This document shows positions 1 through 8,743 of a stretch of 64,000 bases of DNA, in pieces (position 1 is the stretch's first letter; every line of letters begins with the position of its first letter). The translations under genes were made by a program, and so were the position numbers. The DNA lies in the NCBI GenBank assembly GCA_964523795.1, contig CAZGAO010000001.1, forward strand, positions 62,001 through 126,000, given 5' to 3'. A model generated the notes under the pieces. It saw nothing but the letters and a program-made list of their open reading frames with translations, did no database searches and was not told the origin of the DNA. This DNA comes from SABY01 sp964523795 (lineage in GTDB: Bacteria; Bacteroidota; Bacteroidia; Bacteroidales; 4484-276).

Positions 1-330
1 AATACACCCAGATTGCCAAGCCCACCAACCCTGAGCGGGCTAAGATTTTTTGCAGAATTAAAGGTGGATGGTTATCTAAAACTTGTTACCTATTATGGGA
101 TGACACTATGGGGTTTTTCTCCATATCCAGACATACGCAACATTATGATCAAGCCTGATAACGAAATGTTGTTTTTAAACCAATTTGGAATCAGAAAGAA
201 AATCATGAAATTTCTTTCCGATTGCCCTGAACTCGTTCAAAAATTAAAGGAAAAAGATAAGTCGCTAAAATGGGATGATCAGATTACCCGATATTACAAT
301 TTACACTGTGGAAGTAGACAAGGGAAATAA
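1..330 (+). CDS. 3' end of a hypothetical protein (partial, cut by window edge)
   Basis: The reading frame is open from base 1 to a TAA at 328-330, so this is the C-terminal part of a longer protein that begins outside the window. The last 60 residues look genuinely coding: a segment with FLNQFGIRKKIMKFLSDCPE is followed by a Lys/Glu-rich helix and ends near YYNLHCG. Bacteroidota secreted proteins of unknown function often end with a similar 'leucine-rich helix, DCPxL, KIKxK, YN' pattern; this is a resemblance, not a family assignment. A second frame is open over about the first 150 bases and could be the real one there if the sequence holds a frameshift. No function is proposed. Confidence 0.5.
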   Translation, partial: NTPRLPSPPTLSGLRFFAELKVDGYLKLVTYYGMTLWGFSPYPDIRNIMIKPDNEMLFLNQFGIRKKIMKFLSDCPELVQKLKEKDKSLKWDDQITRYYNLHCGSRQGK

Positions 331-943
331 TTCTCGGATCAAATCACGATTTTAGAAAGCGTAAAAAATGAAGCAGTAAAAAGCTCGATGATGTTTATTA
401 GCTCAGGCTGAAGGCCTGGAACATCAAAACACAAAAACACCCCAATGATCACCAGCAGGCCGTAGGTCTGCCACAGCGTTAGGATCAAATCGCTCCGGCT
501 GAGAATTTATCTTTTTGCAAAACCGGGTTTCAGCCCTTCAGGCTGATGGGGTTTGGGCTGTCTTATTTGGTCAGGCGATGCCTGACCTTGTGATGTAACA
601 GCCTTTCAGGCTGTGAAGGATAGCGTTGTAACCGGGATAAAACTTTGGATACGCTGATTTTTAAAAAGGCAAGGGCTTACTTTTGAAATTGATAAAAAAA
701 GTTTGAATTTTATTTGGAAATTAACGGTATACCTTTGTGGCATGAAAATATGGGATAGCCACTAAGCCACCAAGGCACCAAGAAACACTAAGTTCTTCAG
801 GAAGAATTTTGCGACATGTAGATTTGCGATAACATTGCTATAAACATTTGATTAAAAGCTCATGGGTCAGCAGGACTGTTTCTTTAATTCGGAACACGTA
901 ACGAATAACAATGAACAATTAATGCCGGGCAAAGCCCGAGCAT
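331..943. repeat. Gene-free stretch with short palindromic repeats
   Basis: No credible gene is seen here. The stretch holds several short inverted repeats built on AGGCTG/CAGCCT: around 403-421, around 530-544, GGTCAGGC-GAT-GCCTGACC at 569-587 and ACAGCCT-TTC-AGGCTGT at 598-614. It also has a run of the 'GCCACTAAGCCACCAAGGCACCAAG' type near 757-790, here slightly degenerate. A related palindrome lies after the aldolase gene near 8599-8616. These look like dispersed intergenic repeats of the REP type, not regulatory sites. Confidence 0.45.
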
Positions 944-985
944 CCTCGAAAAATTAAGAAAATCGTAGATTTTCTATTTTTCGGG
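944..985 (-). terminator. AT-rich hairpin downstream of proline dehydrogenase
   Basis: An imperfect inverted repeat pairs CGAAAAAT..AGAAAATC (947-964) with GATTTTCT.ATTTTTCG (968-983) around a GTA loop. It lies 30 bases beyond the stop of the minus-strand proline dehydrogenase gene, where a terminator is expected. There is no clean T-run, so a repeat element is an alternative. Confidence 0.35.
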
Positions 986-1014
986 ACGGATAACGATTAA
1001 CGATTAACCAACAA

Positions 1015-2181
1015 CTACCTCCCTTTCCTCCGGCTCATCTCGCGCGAAATCAAACTTAGCTCTCGGCTGGTCTGTCCTTTAACCGAGGTGTTTTCTTCGG
1101 CGCGGCGCACCAGATATGGGATAACATGCTCTACCGGGCCATAAGGTACATATTTGGCCACATTGAAACCGGCGTGTGCCAGATTGAAACTGATGTGGTC
1201 GCTCATGCCATAAAGCTGCGAAAACCAAACCCGCTGGTCATCTTTGGCCAGGCCTTTTTCTTCGATGAGCTGGCTAAGATAATTCGAGCTATACTCGTTG
1301 TGGGTTCCGTTAAAAATTACAATGCGATCGAGGTGATCGATACAAAATTTCAGGGCTGCATTATAATCGCGGTCGGTGCTTTCTTTTTCGGGCTGGATGG
1401 GCGAGGGGTAGCCCATTTCCTTCGCCCGCTCGCGCTCTTTTTCCATATATGCCCCGCGTACAAATTTGGCTCCCAGGAAGTAATTTCCTTCTGTGGCTTT
1501 TTTGTAGGATTGTTTAAGAAAATCCAGCCGGTCGTGGCGATACATTTGGAAAGTGTTGAAAACGATGGCTTGCTCGGTATTGTATTTTATCATCATGGCT
1601 TCCACTACTTCATCAATAAAGGGCTGATACCACGAATCTTCGGCATCGATAAGTATGGGCGTGTTATTTTGATGGGCAGCATGGCAAAGCGTTTCTATCC
1701 TGCTGCGAAAGCGGTCGGCTTCCAGGCTTTCTTCTTTGCTCAGGCTTTGACCGGCACTTACTTTTTCGAGTATCTCAGTACGGGTAAAAGCCGTGGGTTT
1801 AAAAACGGCAAAGGGAATATTGGCATCCTTCGAGGCATTGTCGATCGACTTGAGGGTTTCGAGCAGGGCCGCCTTGATTTCTTCATCCGATTCCTTACCT
1901 TCCACCGAAAAATCCAGAATGGCTTTCACATGGTATTCTTCCAGGTTCCTTACTGTTGGACTGCATTCCACAATGGTTTCGCCGCCTACAAACTGCTTAT
2001 AAATGGTAGGCTTAACAATCCAGTTGACCGGGATGTGCATTTTGATGGCCGATTGGGTAAGCGAGCCGCCCAGTCTTACAATGCTGTTATGCGACAGGGT
2101 TTTAAACAAAAGATAAGATCTTTTCAGATCGGTATCACTTTTACTTCTAAAGGCAATTTCGGTGTTATCGAATGAAATCAT
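1015..2181 (-). CDS. Monofunctional proline dehydrogenase
   Basis: FAD-dependent oxidation of L-proline to 1-pyrroline-5-carboxylate, the first step of proline use as carbon and nitrogen source, normally feeding electrons to the quinone pool. The 388-residue length fits the one-domain enzymes, not the large bifunctional PutA. The signature at the end of the (beta/alpha)8 barrel is present: YGPVEHVIPYLVRRAEENTS at about 346-367, whose RRAEEN carries the paired arginines that bind the proline carboxylate. Other family blocks are FNTFQMYRHDRLDFL and LGAKFVRGAYMEKER. The ATG is followed at once by MISFDNTEIAF, a usual Bacteroidota N-terminus, and a TAnnTTTG element lies 18 bases upstream. It is transcribed divergently from ileS. 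No P5C dehydrogenase gene is in the window. Assignment is secure. Confidence 0.93.
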   Translation of the reverse strand: MISFDNTEIAFRSKSDTDLKRSYLLFKTLSHNSIVRLGGSLTQSAIKMHIPVNWIVKPTIYKQFVGGETIVECSPTVRNLEEYHVKAILDFSVEGKESDEEIKAALLETLKSIDNASKDANIPFAVFKPTAFTRTEILEKVSAGQSLSKEESLEADRFRSRIETLCHAAHQNNTPILIDAEDSWYQPFIDEVVEAMMIKYNTEQAIVFNTFQMYRHDRLDFLKQSYKKATEGNYFLGAKFVRGAYMEKERERAKEMGYPSPIQPEKESTDRDYNAALKFCIDHLDRIVIFNGTHNEYSSNYLSQLIEEKGLAKDDQRVWFSQLYGMSDHISFNLAHAGFNVAKYVPYGPVEHVIPYLVRRAEENTSVKGQTSRELSLISREMSRRKGR

Positions 2182-2198
2182 ACATCATAAATTTTGTG

Positions 2199-2206
2199 CA
2201 AAATTA
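2199..2206 (-). promoter_or_regulatory. Bacteroidota -7 promoter element for proline dehydrogenase
   Basis: TAATTTTG on the minus strand matches TAnnTTTG and lies 18 bases before the ATG. No clear -33 TTTG is seen at the usual 19-21 base spacing. Confidence 0.45.
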
Positions 2207-2252
2207 TGGAAATATGAAAACCACAGAAGTGCTTCATTCACAATTATTTTTT

Positions 2253-2260
2253 TACTTTTG
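2253..2260 (+). promoter_or_regulatory. Bacteroidota -7 promoter element for ileS
   Basis: TACTTTTG matches TAnnTTTG exactly, 40 bases before the ileS ATG. With the element at 2199-2206 it forms a compact divergent promoter region. Confidence 0.55.
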
Positions 2261-2300
2261 CACTCATTTTATTTAAAATGAATAAAAATTAGTTAATTAC

Positions 2301-5300
2301 ATGGTTTCGAGGTACAAAGAATACGATAATTTAGATCTTACAAAAGTTGCGGATGAAGTCCGTCATTTTTGGGAAGCGGAGGATATTTTTCACAAAAGCC
2401 TGAAAAACAGAGAAGGCAGCGAGAAGTATGTTTTTTATGAGGGTCCCCCATCGGCCAACGGCAAGCCGGGCATCCATCACATGATGTCGCGTACCATCAA
2501 AGATATCTTTTGCAGATACAAAACCCTGAAAGGTTTTTATGTACCCCGCAAAGCCGGATGGGACACCCACGGCCTGCCCATCGAAATAGCCGTAGAAAAA
2601 ACCCTCGGCATCACCAAAGAAGATATTGGCAAAAAGATTTCGGTGGACGAATACAACCAGGCCTGCCGTAGCGAAGTACTAAAGTACAAAGAAGAATGGG
2701 ACGAGCTGACACGCCAGATGGGTTATTGGGTGGATTTGGATCAGCCCTACATCACCTTCGAGAATAAGTACATCGAAACGGTGTGGTACCTGCTTTCCAA
2801 ACTCTACGAAAAAAATCTTTTGTACAAGGGCTACACCATACAGCCCTATTCGCCTGCTGCCGGCACCGGCCTCAGCACCCACGAGCTTAATCAGCCCGGC
2901 TGCTATCGCGATGTAAAAGATACAACGATTACCGCCCAATTCAAGGTGGTCAAAAATGCAGATTCTGACTTCCTTTTCACAAAGCATGAGGATGTCTTTT
3001 TCCTGGCCTGGACAACTACTCCCTGGACTTTACCTTCGAATACCGCATTGGCCGTAGGTTCCAAAATCGACTACGTGCAGGTGAACACTTTTAACATGTA
3101 CACCGGAAAGCCAATTTCGGTAATTTTGGCTAAAGACCTGGTGGATAATTATTTCAACCCAAAGGCCAAAGACCTGAAAGCCACCGATTACATCAAAGGT
3201 GATAAATTGATTCCTTACGAAATTATGGCCGGGTTTAAGGGCAGCCAACTCGAAGGCATCCGTTTCGAGCAACTGATTCCATGGATTAAACCCGATGGCG
3301 ATGCCTTCAGGGTTATCCCGGGCGATTACGTTACCACCGAGGATGGAACCGGCGTGGTGCATATTGCGCCAACCTTTGGTGCCGACGATGACCGGGTGGC
3401 CAAAGCCGCCGGGATTGTTCCCCTGGTGCTCATCGATAAGCAGGGCAGCCGCCGTCCGATGGTGGATTTGCGCGGCCGCTTTTTTACCCTCGATGAGCTG
3501 GACGATGATTTTGTTTCTGACTTTGTAGATACAAAAATCTATAACGAATATGCCGGCAGGTATGTAAAAAATGAATACGATAAAGCAGCCAATGAAGACA
3601 GCCCGGTGCTCGACATCGACCTTTCGGTGATGCTCAAACTTGATGACAAGGCCTTCAAAATTGAAAAATACGTTCACAACTATCCGCACTGCTGGCGTAC
3701 CGATAAACCCATCCTTTATTATCCGCTCGATTCGTGGTTTATCAAAACTACCGCCTTCAAGGAGCGGATGATCGAACTGAACAATACCATCAACTGGAAA
3801 CCCAAATCCACCGGCCAGGGTCGCTTTAGCAACTGGCTCGAAAACCTGGTGGATTGGAATCTTTCACGTTCGCGCTATTGGGGCGTGGGTTTGCCCGTTT
3901 GGACTTCCGAGGACAAGACCGAGCAAATTTGCATTGGCTCGGCGGGTCAGTTGAAAGCCGAAATTGAAAAATCGGTGGCGGCAGGAATGATGGACAGCAA
4001 TCCATTGGCCGATTTCAATCCCGAGGATCAATCCAACGAAAACTACAGCCTTTTCGACCTGCATCGCCCCTACATCGATGATATATTTCTGGTTTCGGAA
4101 AGTGGACAAAAGCTATTTCGCGAACCCGACTTGATCGATGTGTGGTTCGATAGCGGCTCGATGCCCTACGCGCAGTTTCATTATCCTTTCGAAAACAAAG
4201 ACCTGGAAAGCTATTTCCCAGCCGATTTTATCGCTGAAGGCGTGGACCAGACCCGGGGTTGGTTTTTTACACTTCATGCGATAGCCACCATGGTTTTCGA
4301 TTCGGTGTCGTACAAAAACGTTGTGTCCAACGGCCTGGTGCTGGATAAAAATGGCAACAAAATGAGCAAGCGGCTGGGCAATGCCGTGGATCCTTTTGAG
4401 ACCATCACCAAATATGGCCCCGATGCTACGCGCTGGTACATGATTACCAATGCCCAGCCCTGGGATAATTTAAAATTTGACCTGGAAGGTATTGGCGAGG
4501 TGCAACGCAAATTTTTTGGCACACTTTACAATACCTACAGCTTTTTTGCCCTCTATGCCAACATCGACAATTTTACCTTCGACCAGGATGAAATCCCCGT
4601 TGAAGAAAGGCCGGAGCTTGATCGCTGGATAATCTCCGAGCTGCACACATTGATAAATATCGTTGACAGCTCGCTTGACGATTATGAGCCTACCCGCGCC
4701 GGACGTGCCATCGCCCAATTTGTTGACGACAAACTCAGCAACTGGTATGTACGCCTTTCGCGTCGCCGTTTTTGGAAAGGCGAAGCCAGCCACGATAAAG
4801 TATCGGCGTACCAAACACTGTATCAGTGTTTGGAAAGTCTGGCCATATTATCTTCGCCCTTCGCACCTTTCTTTTCCGAGCGGCTCTACCTCGACCTGAA
4901 CTCCGTTACCGGACGCAGGCAGGCGGCATCTGTCCACATTGTGGATATGATAAAAGCCATCCCGCGTTACATCGACCAGGAACTGGAAGAGAAAATGCAG
5001 TTGGCACAAAAAATTTCATCCATGGTGCTTTCGTTGCGCAAAAAGGTAAAAATTAAAGTGCGTCAGCCGCTCAACAAAATAATGATCCCGGCGTTAAATG
5101 AACATTTTAAAGAACAAGTGGCGGCGGTAGAAAGTCTGATTTTGTCGGAGGTAAATGTGAAAAACCTGGAGTTTCTTAAAGATGACAGTGGCATTTTGAG
5201 TAAAAAATTAAAAGCCAATTTTAAGACCCTGGGGCCGCGTTATGGTAAGATGATGAAGAAGATTGCGCCGGTGCTGATGAACTTTGATAACGATCAGATA

Positions 5301-5735
5301 AGTACGCTGGAGCAGGAAGGAAAATACAATCTCACGATTGAGGATACGCCGATTGAAATCCTGCTAAGTGATGTGGAAATTGTAACCGAGGATATTCCCG
5401 GATGGCAGGTAGCCAACGAGGGTAAACTTACGGTGGCTCTCGACATCACTATTAGCGATGAATTAAGAAAAGAAGGAATAGCTCGCGATTTGGTCAATAA
5501 AATACAAAACCTTCGCAAGGACAAGGGCTACGAGGTAGTTGACCATATTTATTTAGAGATACAAAATTCATCACAGGAAATTAATCAGGCTATTGCGCAT
5601 AATTTTGATTACATTTGTTCGGAAACTTTGGCAAAATCCCTCCTCATGGTCGATCACATCAACGATGGTCATGGTGAGCTTGCTGCCCTTGCTGACGATC
5701 TCGAAACCCGCATCAAAATTGAAAAGGCGGGATAA
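2301..5735 (+). CDS. ileS: Isoleucyl-tRNA synthetase, eukaryote-like (type 2)
   Basis: Charges tRNA-Ile in the cytoplasm and edits mischarged valine. It is a class I synthetase: the HIGH-type signature is PGIHH at about 56-60, after GPPSANG, and the KMSKS loop is KMSKR at 687-691. Between them lies the long CP1 editing insertion, including GDYVTTEDGTGVVHIAP. The block EGVDQTRGWFF precedes the KMSKR loop. The 1144-residue length and lack of a C-terminal CxxC zinc module indicate the type 2, eukaryote-like form that is usual in Bacteroidetes; type 2 enzymes in several bacteria are tolerant of mupirocin, which is family knowledge and was not tested here. The C-terminal 250 residues form the anticodon-binding and tail regions. 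It is followed 33 bases later by a DksA-like gene. Confidence 0.97.
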   Translation: MVSRYKEYDNLDLTKVADEVRHFWEAEDIFHKSLKNREGSEKYVFYEGPPSANGKPGIHHMMSRTIKDIFCRYKTLKGFYVPRKAGWDTHGLPIEIAVEKTLGITKEDIGKKISVDEYNQACRSEVLKYKEEWDELTRQMGYWVDLDQPYITFENKYIETVWYLLSKLYEKNLLYKGYTIQPYSPAAGTGLSTHELNQPGCYRDVKDTTITAQFKVVKNADSDFLFTKHEDVFFLAWTTTPWTLPSNTALAVGSKIDYVQVNTFNMYTGKPISVILAKDLVDNYFNPKAKDLKATDYIKGDKLIPYEIMAGFKGSQLEGIRFEQLIPWIKPDGDAFRVIPGDYVTTEDGTGVVHIAPTFGADDDRVAKAAGIVPLVLIDKQGSRRPMVDLRGRFFTLDELDDDFVSDFVDTKIYNEYAGRYVKNEYDKAANEDSPVLDIDLSVMLKLDDKAFKIEKYVHNYPHCWRTDKPILYYPLDSWFIKTTAFKERMIELNNTINWKPKSTGQGRFSNWLENLVDWNLSRSRYWGVGLPVWTSEDKTEQICIGSAGQLKAEIEKSVAAGMMDSNPLADFNPEDQSNENYSLFDLHRPYIDDIFLVSESGQKLFREPDLIDVWFDSGSMPYAQFHYPFENKDLESYFPADFIAEGVDQTRGWFFTLHAIATMVFDSVSYKNVVSNGLVLDKNGNKMSKRLGNAVDPFETITKYGPDATRWYMITNAQPWDNLKFDLEGIGEVQRKFFGTLYNTYSFFALYANIDNFTFDQDEIPVEERPELDRWIISELHTLINIVDSSLDDYEPTRAGRAIAQFVDDKLSNWYVRLSRRRFWKGEASHDKVSAYQTLYQCLESLAILSSPFAPFFSERLYLDLNSVTGRRQAASVHIVDMIKAIPRYIDQELEEKMQLAQKISSMVLSLRKKVKIKVRQPLNKIMIPALNEHFKEQVAAVESLILSEVNVKNLEFLKDDSGILSKKLKANFKTLGPRYGKMMKKIAPVLMNFDNDQISTLEQEGKYNLTIEDTPIEILLSDVEIVTEDIPGWQVANEGKLTVALDITISDELRKEGIARDLVNKIQNLRKDKGYEVVDHIYLEIQNSSQEINQAIAHNFDYICSETLAKSLLMVDHINDGHGELAALADDLETRIKIEKAG

Positions 5736-5768
5736 TTAAAAATAGGAACATTTAAAACCAGTTTTTTT

Positions 5769-6191
5769 ATGACGAATACTAATATGGATAATGCAGCACA
5801 AACAGCGGTAAGAACCAAGTACAGTGCAGAGGAACTCGGGGAGTTCAAGGCGATAATTATGGATAAACTCGAAAAAGCCAGGGCCGACCTCGACCTGCTT
5901 ACCGAGGCCTATACAAATAACAACGAACACGACACCAACGACACCTCGCCTACTTTTAAAGTATTGGAAGAAGGCTACAACGTGATGTCGAAAGAGGAAA
6001 ACAGTCGCCTTGCTGCCCGCCAGCAAAAATTTATTACCAACCTCGAAAATGCACTAATCCGCATCAAAAACGGAACTTATGGCATTTGCAGAGCAACGGG
6101 CAAACTGATATCGAAAGAACGCCTGCGTAGCGTGCCTCATGCTACCCTGTGCATCGATGCAAAGCTGGAACAAGGCAATCAACGGAAATAA
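5769..6191 (+). CDS. DksA/TraR-family regulator with half-lost zinc finger
   Basis: A 140-residue member of the DksA/TraR family, whose members bind the RNA polymerase secondary channel and modulate transcription with ppGpp. A central long helical region (about 20-105) carries the coiled coil. It is followed by the zinc-finger module around YGICRATGKLI and RLRSVPHATLCIDAK. Of the four zinc-binding cysteines in classical DksA only C107 and C128 remain; Thr110 and Ala131 occupy the other two positions. Two-cysteine forms are known in DksA relatives and may act without zinc. It sits between ileS and lspA, an arrangement common in Bacteroidota as I recall, and is followed by a strong terminator. 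Confidence 0.88.
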   Translation: MTNTNMDNAAQTAVRTKYSAEELGEFKAIIMDKLEKARADLDLLTEAYTNNNEHDTNDTSPTFKVLEEGYNVMSKEENSRLAARQQKFITNLENALIRIKNGTYGICRATGKLISKERLRSVPHATLCIDAKLEQGNQRK

Positions 6192-6225
6192 TTTTGACGC
6201 TAAAAAACTGGCATCAAAACACTGA

Positions 6226-6259
6226 CCCTGTCATTATTCAAAATATTGACAGGGTTTTT
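6226..6259 (+). terminator. Rho-independent terminator after the DksA-like gene
   Basis: CCCTGTCA (6226-6233) pairs with TGACAGGG (6247-6254) and is followed by TTTTTG. It ends the ileS/dksA-like unit before lspA. Confidence 0.8.
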
Positions 6260-6312
6260 GTGCCTCTTAACCACTCGTTTATCAACCCACTTTTCAACCG
6301 CTAATCTTTACT

Positions 6313-7008
6313 TTGAAAAAATCACTTATCCTCATTTTCCTTATACTGCTTACCGACCAGATACTCAAATTCTGGATCAAGCTCAACATGACCATCGGCG
6401 AGGAGTTTACCGTATTCGACAATTGGTTTATCATCCATTTTACCGAAAACGAGGGCATGGCTTTCGGCTTGTCTTTTGGCGGCGAATTTGGTAAACTCGC
6501 CCTCAGCCTTTTCAGACTTGCCGCTATCGTGGCCATTGGCTGGTATTTGATGGATCTGGTAAAGAAAAAAATGCCCTCCGGCCTAATTCTTAGCATAAGC
6601 CTGATTTTGGCCGGTGCCTTGGGCAATTTAATCGACAGCGCATTTTACGGTCTTATATTTAGCAATTCCTCATTTCATAGCATGGCTGCCCTCTTCCCCG
6701 AAGGTGGCGGTTACAGCTCCTTTCTTCACGGCAAGGTGGTTGACATGTTTTATTTCCCCATCATCCAGGGCTTCTATCCCTCCTGGTTTCCCTTCTGGGG
6801 CGGGGAGTCCTTTGTGTTTTTCCGGCCGGTTTTCAATATTGCCGATTCGGCCATCACCACCGGTGTTTTAAGTTTGATAATATTCCAGCGCAAATTCTTT
6901 TTGCGCCCGCATGGTTCGCAGCACGATAGCGAGGAAGGCACTGCCGAAGATGGCTTTCAGAATAACGAAGCTCCCGAAGAAAACGAGGATTTCACTGTAA
7001 AGGAGTAA
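6313..7008 (+). CDS. lspA: Lipoprotein signal peptidase (signal peptidase II)
   Basis: Inner-membrane aspartic protease that removes the signal peptide from prolipoproteins after lipid attachment. Four hydrophobic helices are visible (about 1-20, 60-80, 92-112 and 175-195). The two catalytic-aspartate blocks are GALGNLIDSAFYG and PVFNIADSAI. At 231 residues it is longer than the E. coli enzyme (164). The extra length comes from a periplasmic loop typical of Bacteroidota LspA and an acidic, charged C-terminal tail. The start is TTG, read as MKKSLILIFLILLTDQ. No ATG fits before the first helix. The window has several lipoproteins that need it. Confidence 0.92.
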   Translation: MKKSLILIFLILLTDQILKFWIKLNMTIGEEFTVFDNWFIIHFTENEGMAFGLSFGGEFGKLALSLFRLAAIVAIGWYLMDLVKKKMPSGLILSISLILAGALGNLIDSAFYGLIFSNSSFHSMAALFPEGGGYSSFLHGKVVDMFYFPIIQGFYPSWFPFWGGESFVFFRPVFNIADSAITTGVLSLIIFQRKFFLRPHGSQHDSEEGTAEDGFQNNEAPEENEDFTVKE

Positions 7009-7050
7009 ATAGTACTTGACCTTAAAGTAACAGTTAGAAAAATATACGAT

Positions 7051-7128
7051 TTGAGATTTAAGATTTAAGATGTTGGTGATATTCCGCACAATCTAAAATC
7101 TCCAATTATCAATCTAAAATCAAAAAAA
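7051..7128. repeat. Intergenic repeat copy A (GATGTTGGTGATATTC type)
   Basis: This stretch carries TTAAGATGTTGGTGATATTC, then ACAATCTAAAATC, then a second AATCTAAAATCAAAAAAA. It is nearly the same as 17730-17793, after sucB. The AATCTAAAATC/GATTTTAGATT parts form inverted repeats. Each copy lies in the spacer just after a coding unit. Confidence 0.6.
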
Positions 7129-7167
7129 ACCGACCTTACGGAGAGACTCTAATCAAACAAGAAGATT

Positions 7168-7722
7168 ATGGCAGCAACACCCACCACACAGATTCCCCTC
7201 GGCTTCGATGCCCCGGATTTTAAACTCCCTGACATGGTTTCAGGAAAAGACCTTAGCCTCGCTGATCTTAAATCGGACAAGGCCACTGTCGTTGTTTTTA
7301 TCTGCAACCATTGCCCCTACGTTATCCACATCATCGATGAACTGGTGAAGGTGGGAAAAGATTACATCCCGAAAGGTGCATCCTTTATGATGATCAACGC
7401 CAACGATGTAGCCAACTATCCTGATGATGCCCCGGACAAAATGGTAGAGTTTGCACGCGATCGCGATTTCCCCTTTCCCTATCTTTACGATGAGAGCCAG
7501 GAGGTGGCCAAAGCTTACGATGCAGCATGTACGCCCGATTTTAGTGTTTTCGATGGAGATATGAAATGTGTGTATCGCGGGCAGTTCGATGATTCGCGAC
7601 CCAAAAATGATAAGCCCCTTACCGGTGCCGACTTGCGCCACACCCTCGATCTTATCCTGGCCGCTAAACCAGTTCCCACCGCACAAGTGCCAAGCATTGG
7701 TTGCAATATTAAATGGAAATAG
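7168..7722 (+). CDS. Thioredoxin-fold redoxin (AhpC/TSA-type)
   Basis: A 184-residue cytoplasmic protein with no signal peptide. It begins PLGFDAPDFKLPD, the usual redoxin N-terminus, and has a CxxC pair C46-N-H-C49 in VVVFICNHCPYV, at the position of the thioredoxin-fold active site. The strand MMINANDVANYPDD and the block FPYLYDESQEVAKAYDAACTP are typical of the AhpC/TSA-related thioredoxin proteins that end in a GCNIKWK motif (C179). Expected role is thiol-disulphide exchange or peroxide reduction; the physiological substrate is unknown. The rhaD-like gene begins 24 bases downstream, so the two may be co-transcribed. Confidence 0.85.
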   Translation: MAATPTTQIPLGFDAPDFKLPDMVSGKDLSLADLKSDKATVVVFICNHCPYVIHIIDELVKVGKDYIPKGASFMMINANDVANYPDDAPDKMVEFARDRDFPFPYLYDESQEVAKAYDAACTPDFSVFDGDMKCVYRGQFDDSRPKNDKPLTGADLRHTLDLILAAKPVPTAQVPSIGCNIKWK

Positions 7723-7746
7723 CCATGATTTCCGTATTTTTGGCGG

Positions 7747-8574
7747 ATGAAACTTAACAGAGCCGTCCGTGAAGAAATATGCCGTATCGCCGAAACGGCA
7801 GGCTACCTTTGGCAAAAAGGCTGGGCCGAATGCAATGGCGGAAACATATCTTTAAATCTTACTGCAAAAGCCAAAGAGCGGATAAGGCAAGCTCCGGCCA
7901 TGGCCGATCCCGTGCCGCTTGCCGGGCAGGTAAAAGTCCTGAACAATCAACTTTTTTATATTACCGGAGCCGGTACACGCATGCGCGATGTGGCACGTGC
8001 CCCGCTCGATAATGCCTGCATCATTCGCATTTTGCAAGAAGGCAAGGCTTATGAAATCATCGCAGGCCAAAATATCAAGCCCACCTCGGAACTTTCCTCG
8101 CATTTGGCCATCCATCAATTTATGCAGCATTCCGGGCATCCGGGCAGGGTGGTTTTGCACACCCATCCCACCGATTTGATTGCGCTGACGCATTGTCCGC
8201 CCTTTTTGGATGCCGCGCATCTTAGCCGCACGCTATGGTCGATGATACCCGAAACCCGCGTGCTTGTGCCCAAAGGCGTAGGCATCGTCCCCTACACCCT
8301 TACCGGAACGCAGGCACTTGCCCAGGCCACCATCGGCCAACTGCAAAATCATGATATTATATTATGGGAAAAACATGGCGTACTTGCCATTGGCGAAGAT
8401 ATCCTCACTTGTTTTGATGCCATCGATGCTTTGTCAAAATCCGCACAAATTTATCTTAACGCACGCATAGCCGGCCACGAGCCTCAGGGTTTAAGCGATG
8501 AGCAGTTGGATGAACTGGCTGCGGCTTTTGGGATTAAAGCTGTCGCAGACCTTCGGCCTGCCGGTGATTGTTGA
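7747..8574 (+). CDS. rhaD: Class II aldolase, rhamnulose-1-phosphate aldolase-like
   Basis: Zinc-dependent class II aldolase of 275 residues, one more than E. coli RhaD (274). The key residues line up with RhaD by spacing: E115 in KPTSELSSH as catalytic acid, zinc ligands H138 and H140 in LHTHPTD, and H210 in WEKHGVLAIG. CNGGNISLN and ITGAGTRMRD bind the phosphate in the family. RhaD splits L-rhamnulose-1-phosphate into dihydroxyacetone phosphate and L-lactaldehyde. No other rhamnose genes are near, so a different sugar phosphate is possible. The C-terminus runs into a palindromic repeat region (8569-8620), and the last residues (VADLRPAGDC) may be read from it. Confidence 0.8.
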   Translation: MKLNRAVREEICRIAETAGYLWQKGWAECNGGNISLNLTAKAKERIRQAPAMADPVPLAGQVKVLNNQLFYITGAGTRMRDVARAPLDNACIIRILQEGKAYEIIAGQNIKPTSELSSHLAIHQFMQHSGHPGRVVLHTHPTDLIALTHCPPFLDAAHLSRTLWSMIPETRVLVPKGVGIVPYTLTGTQALAQATIGQLQNHDIILWEKHGVLAIGEDILTCFDAIDALSKSAQIYLNARIAGHEPQGLSDEQLDELAAAFGIKAVADLRPAGDC

Positions 8575-8687
8575 GTGGCATTATGCTTTGATATTTCAGG
8601 CTTTCAGCCTGCGAGCTTGGTATCCAGGTAAGATTTGATTTTGAATTGAACAAGTAAAGAACCGTGCGACCATGCCAAAAAAAAATT

Positions 8688-8695
8688 TACTTTTG
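8688..8695 (+). promoter_or_regulatory. Bacteroidota -7 promoter element that fixes the next start
   Basis: TACTTTTG matches TAnnTTTG. It lies downstream of an in-frame ATG at 8672 and 48 bases before the ATG at 8744, so the upstream ATG would be outside the transcript. Confidence 0.55.
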
Positions 8696-8743
8696 ATGCT
8701 TCAAACAAAATGGAATTATACTCACTCAATCAAAACAATAACA

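Noticed and set aside
403..614. AGGCTG repeats resembling a CRISPR array
   Set aside because: The units differ in length and spacing, no equal-length spacers exist, and no cas genes are near. They are palindromic REP-like elements.
1126..2175. Long plus-strand open frame (349 codons) across the proline dehydrogenase gene
   Set aside because: It is fully antisense to a clear proline dehydrogenase, has no recognisable domains, and has the aromatic-rich, repeat-poor look of a shadow frame.
3030..3689. Minus-strand open frame inside ileS
   Set aside because: Shadow of ileS; the synthetase frame is continuous with all signature motifs.
8672..8743. Upstream ATG for the T9SS propeller protein
   Set aside because: It lies before the -7 promoter element at 8688-8695 and would place 24 polar residues in front of the signal peptide.
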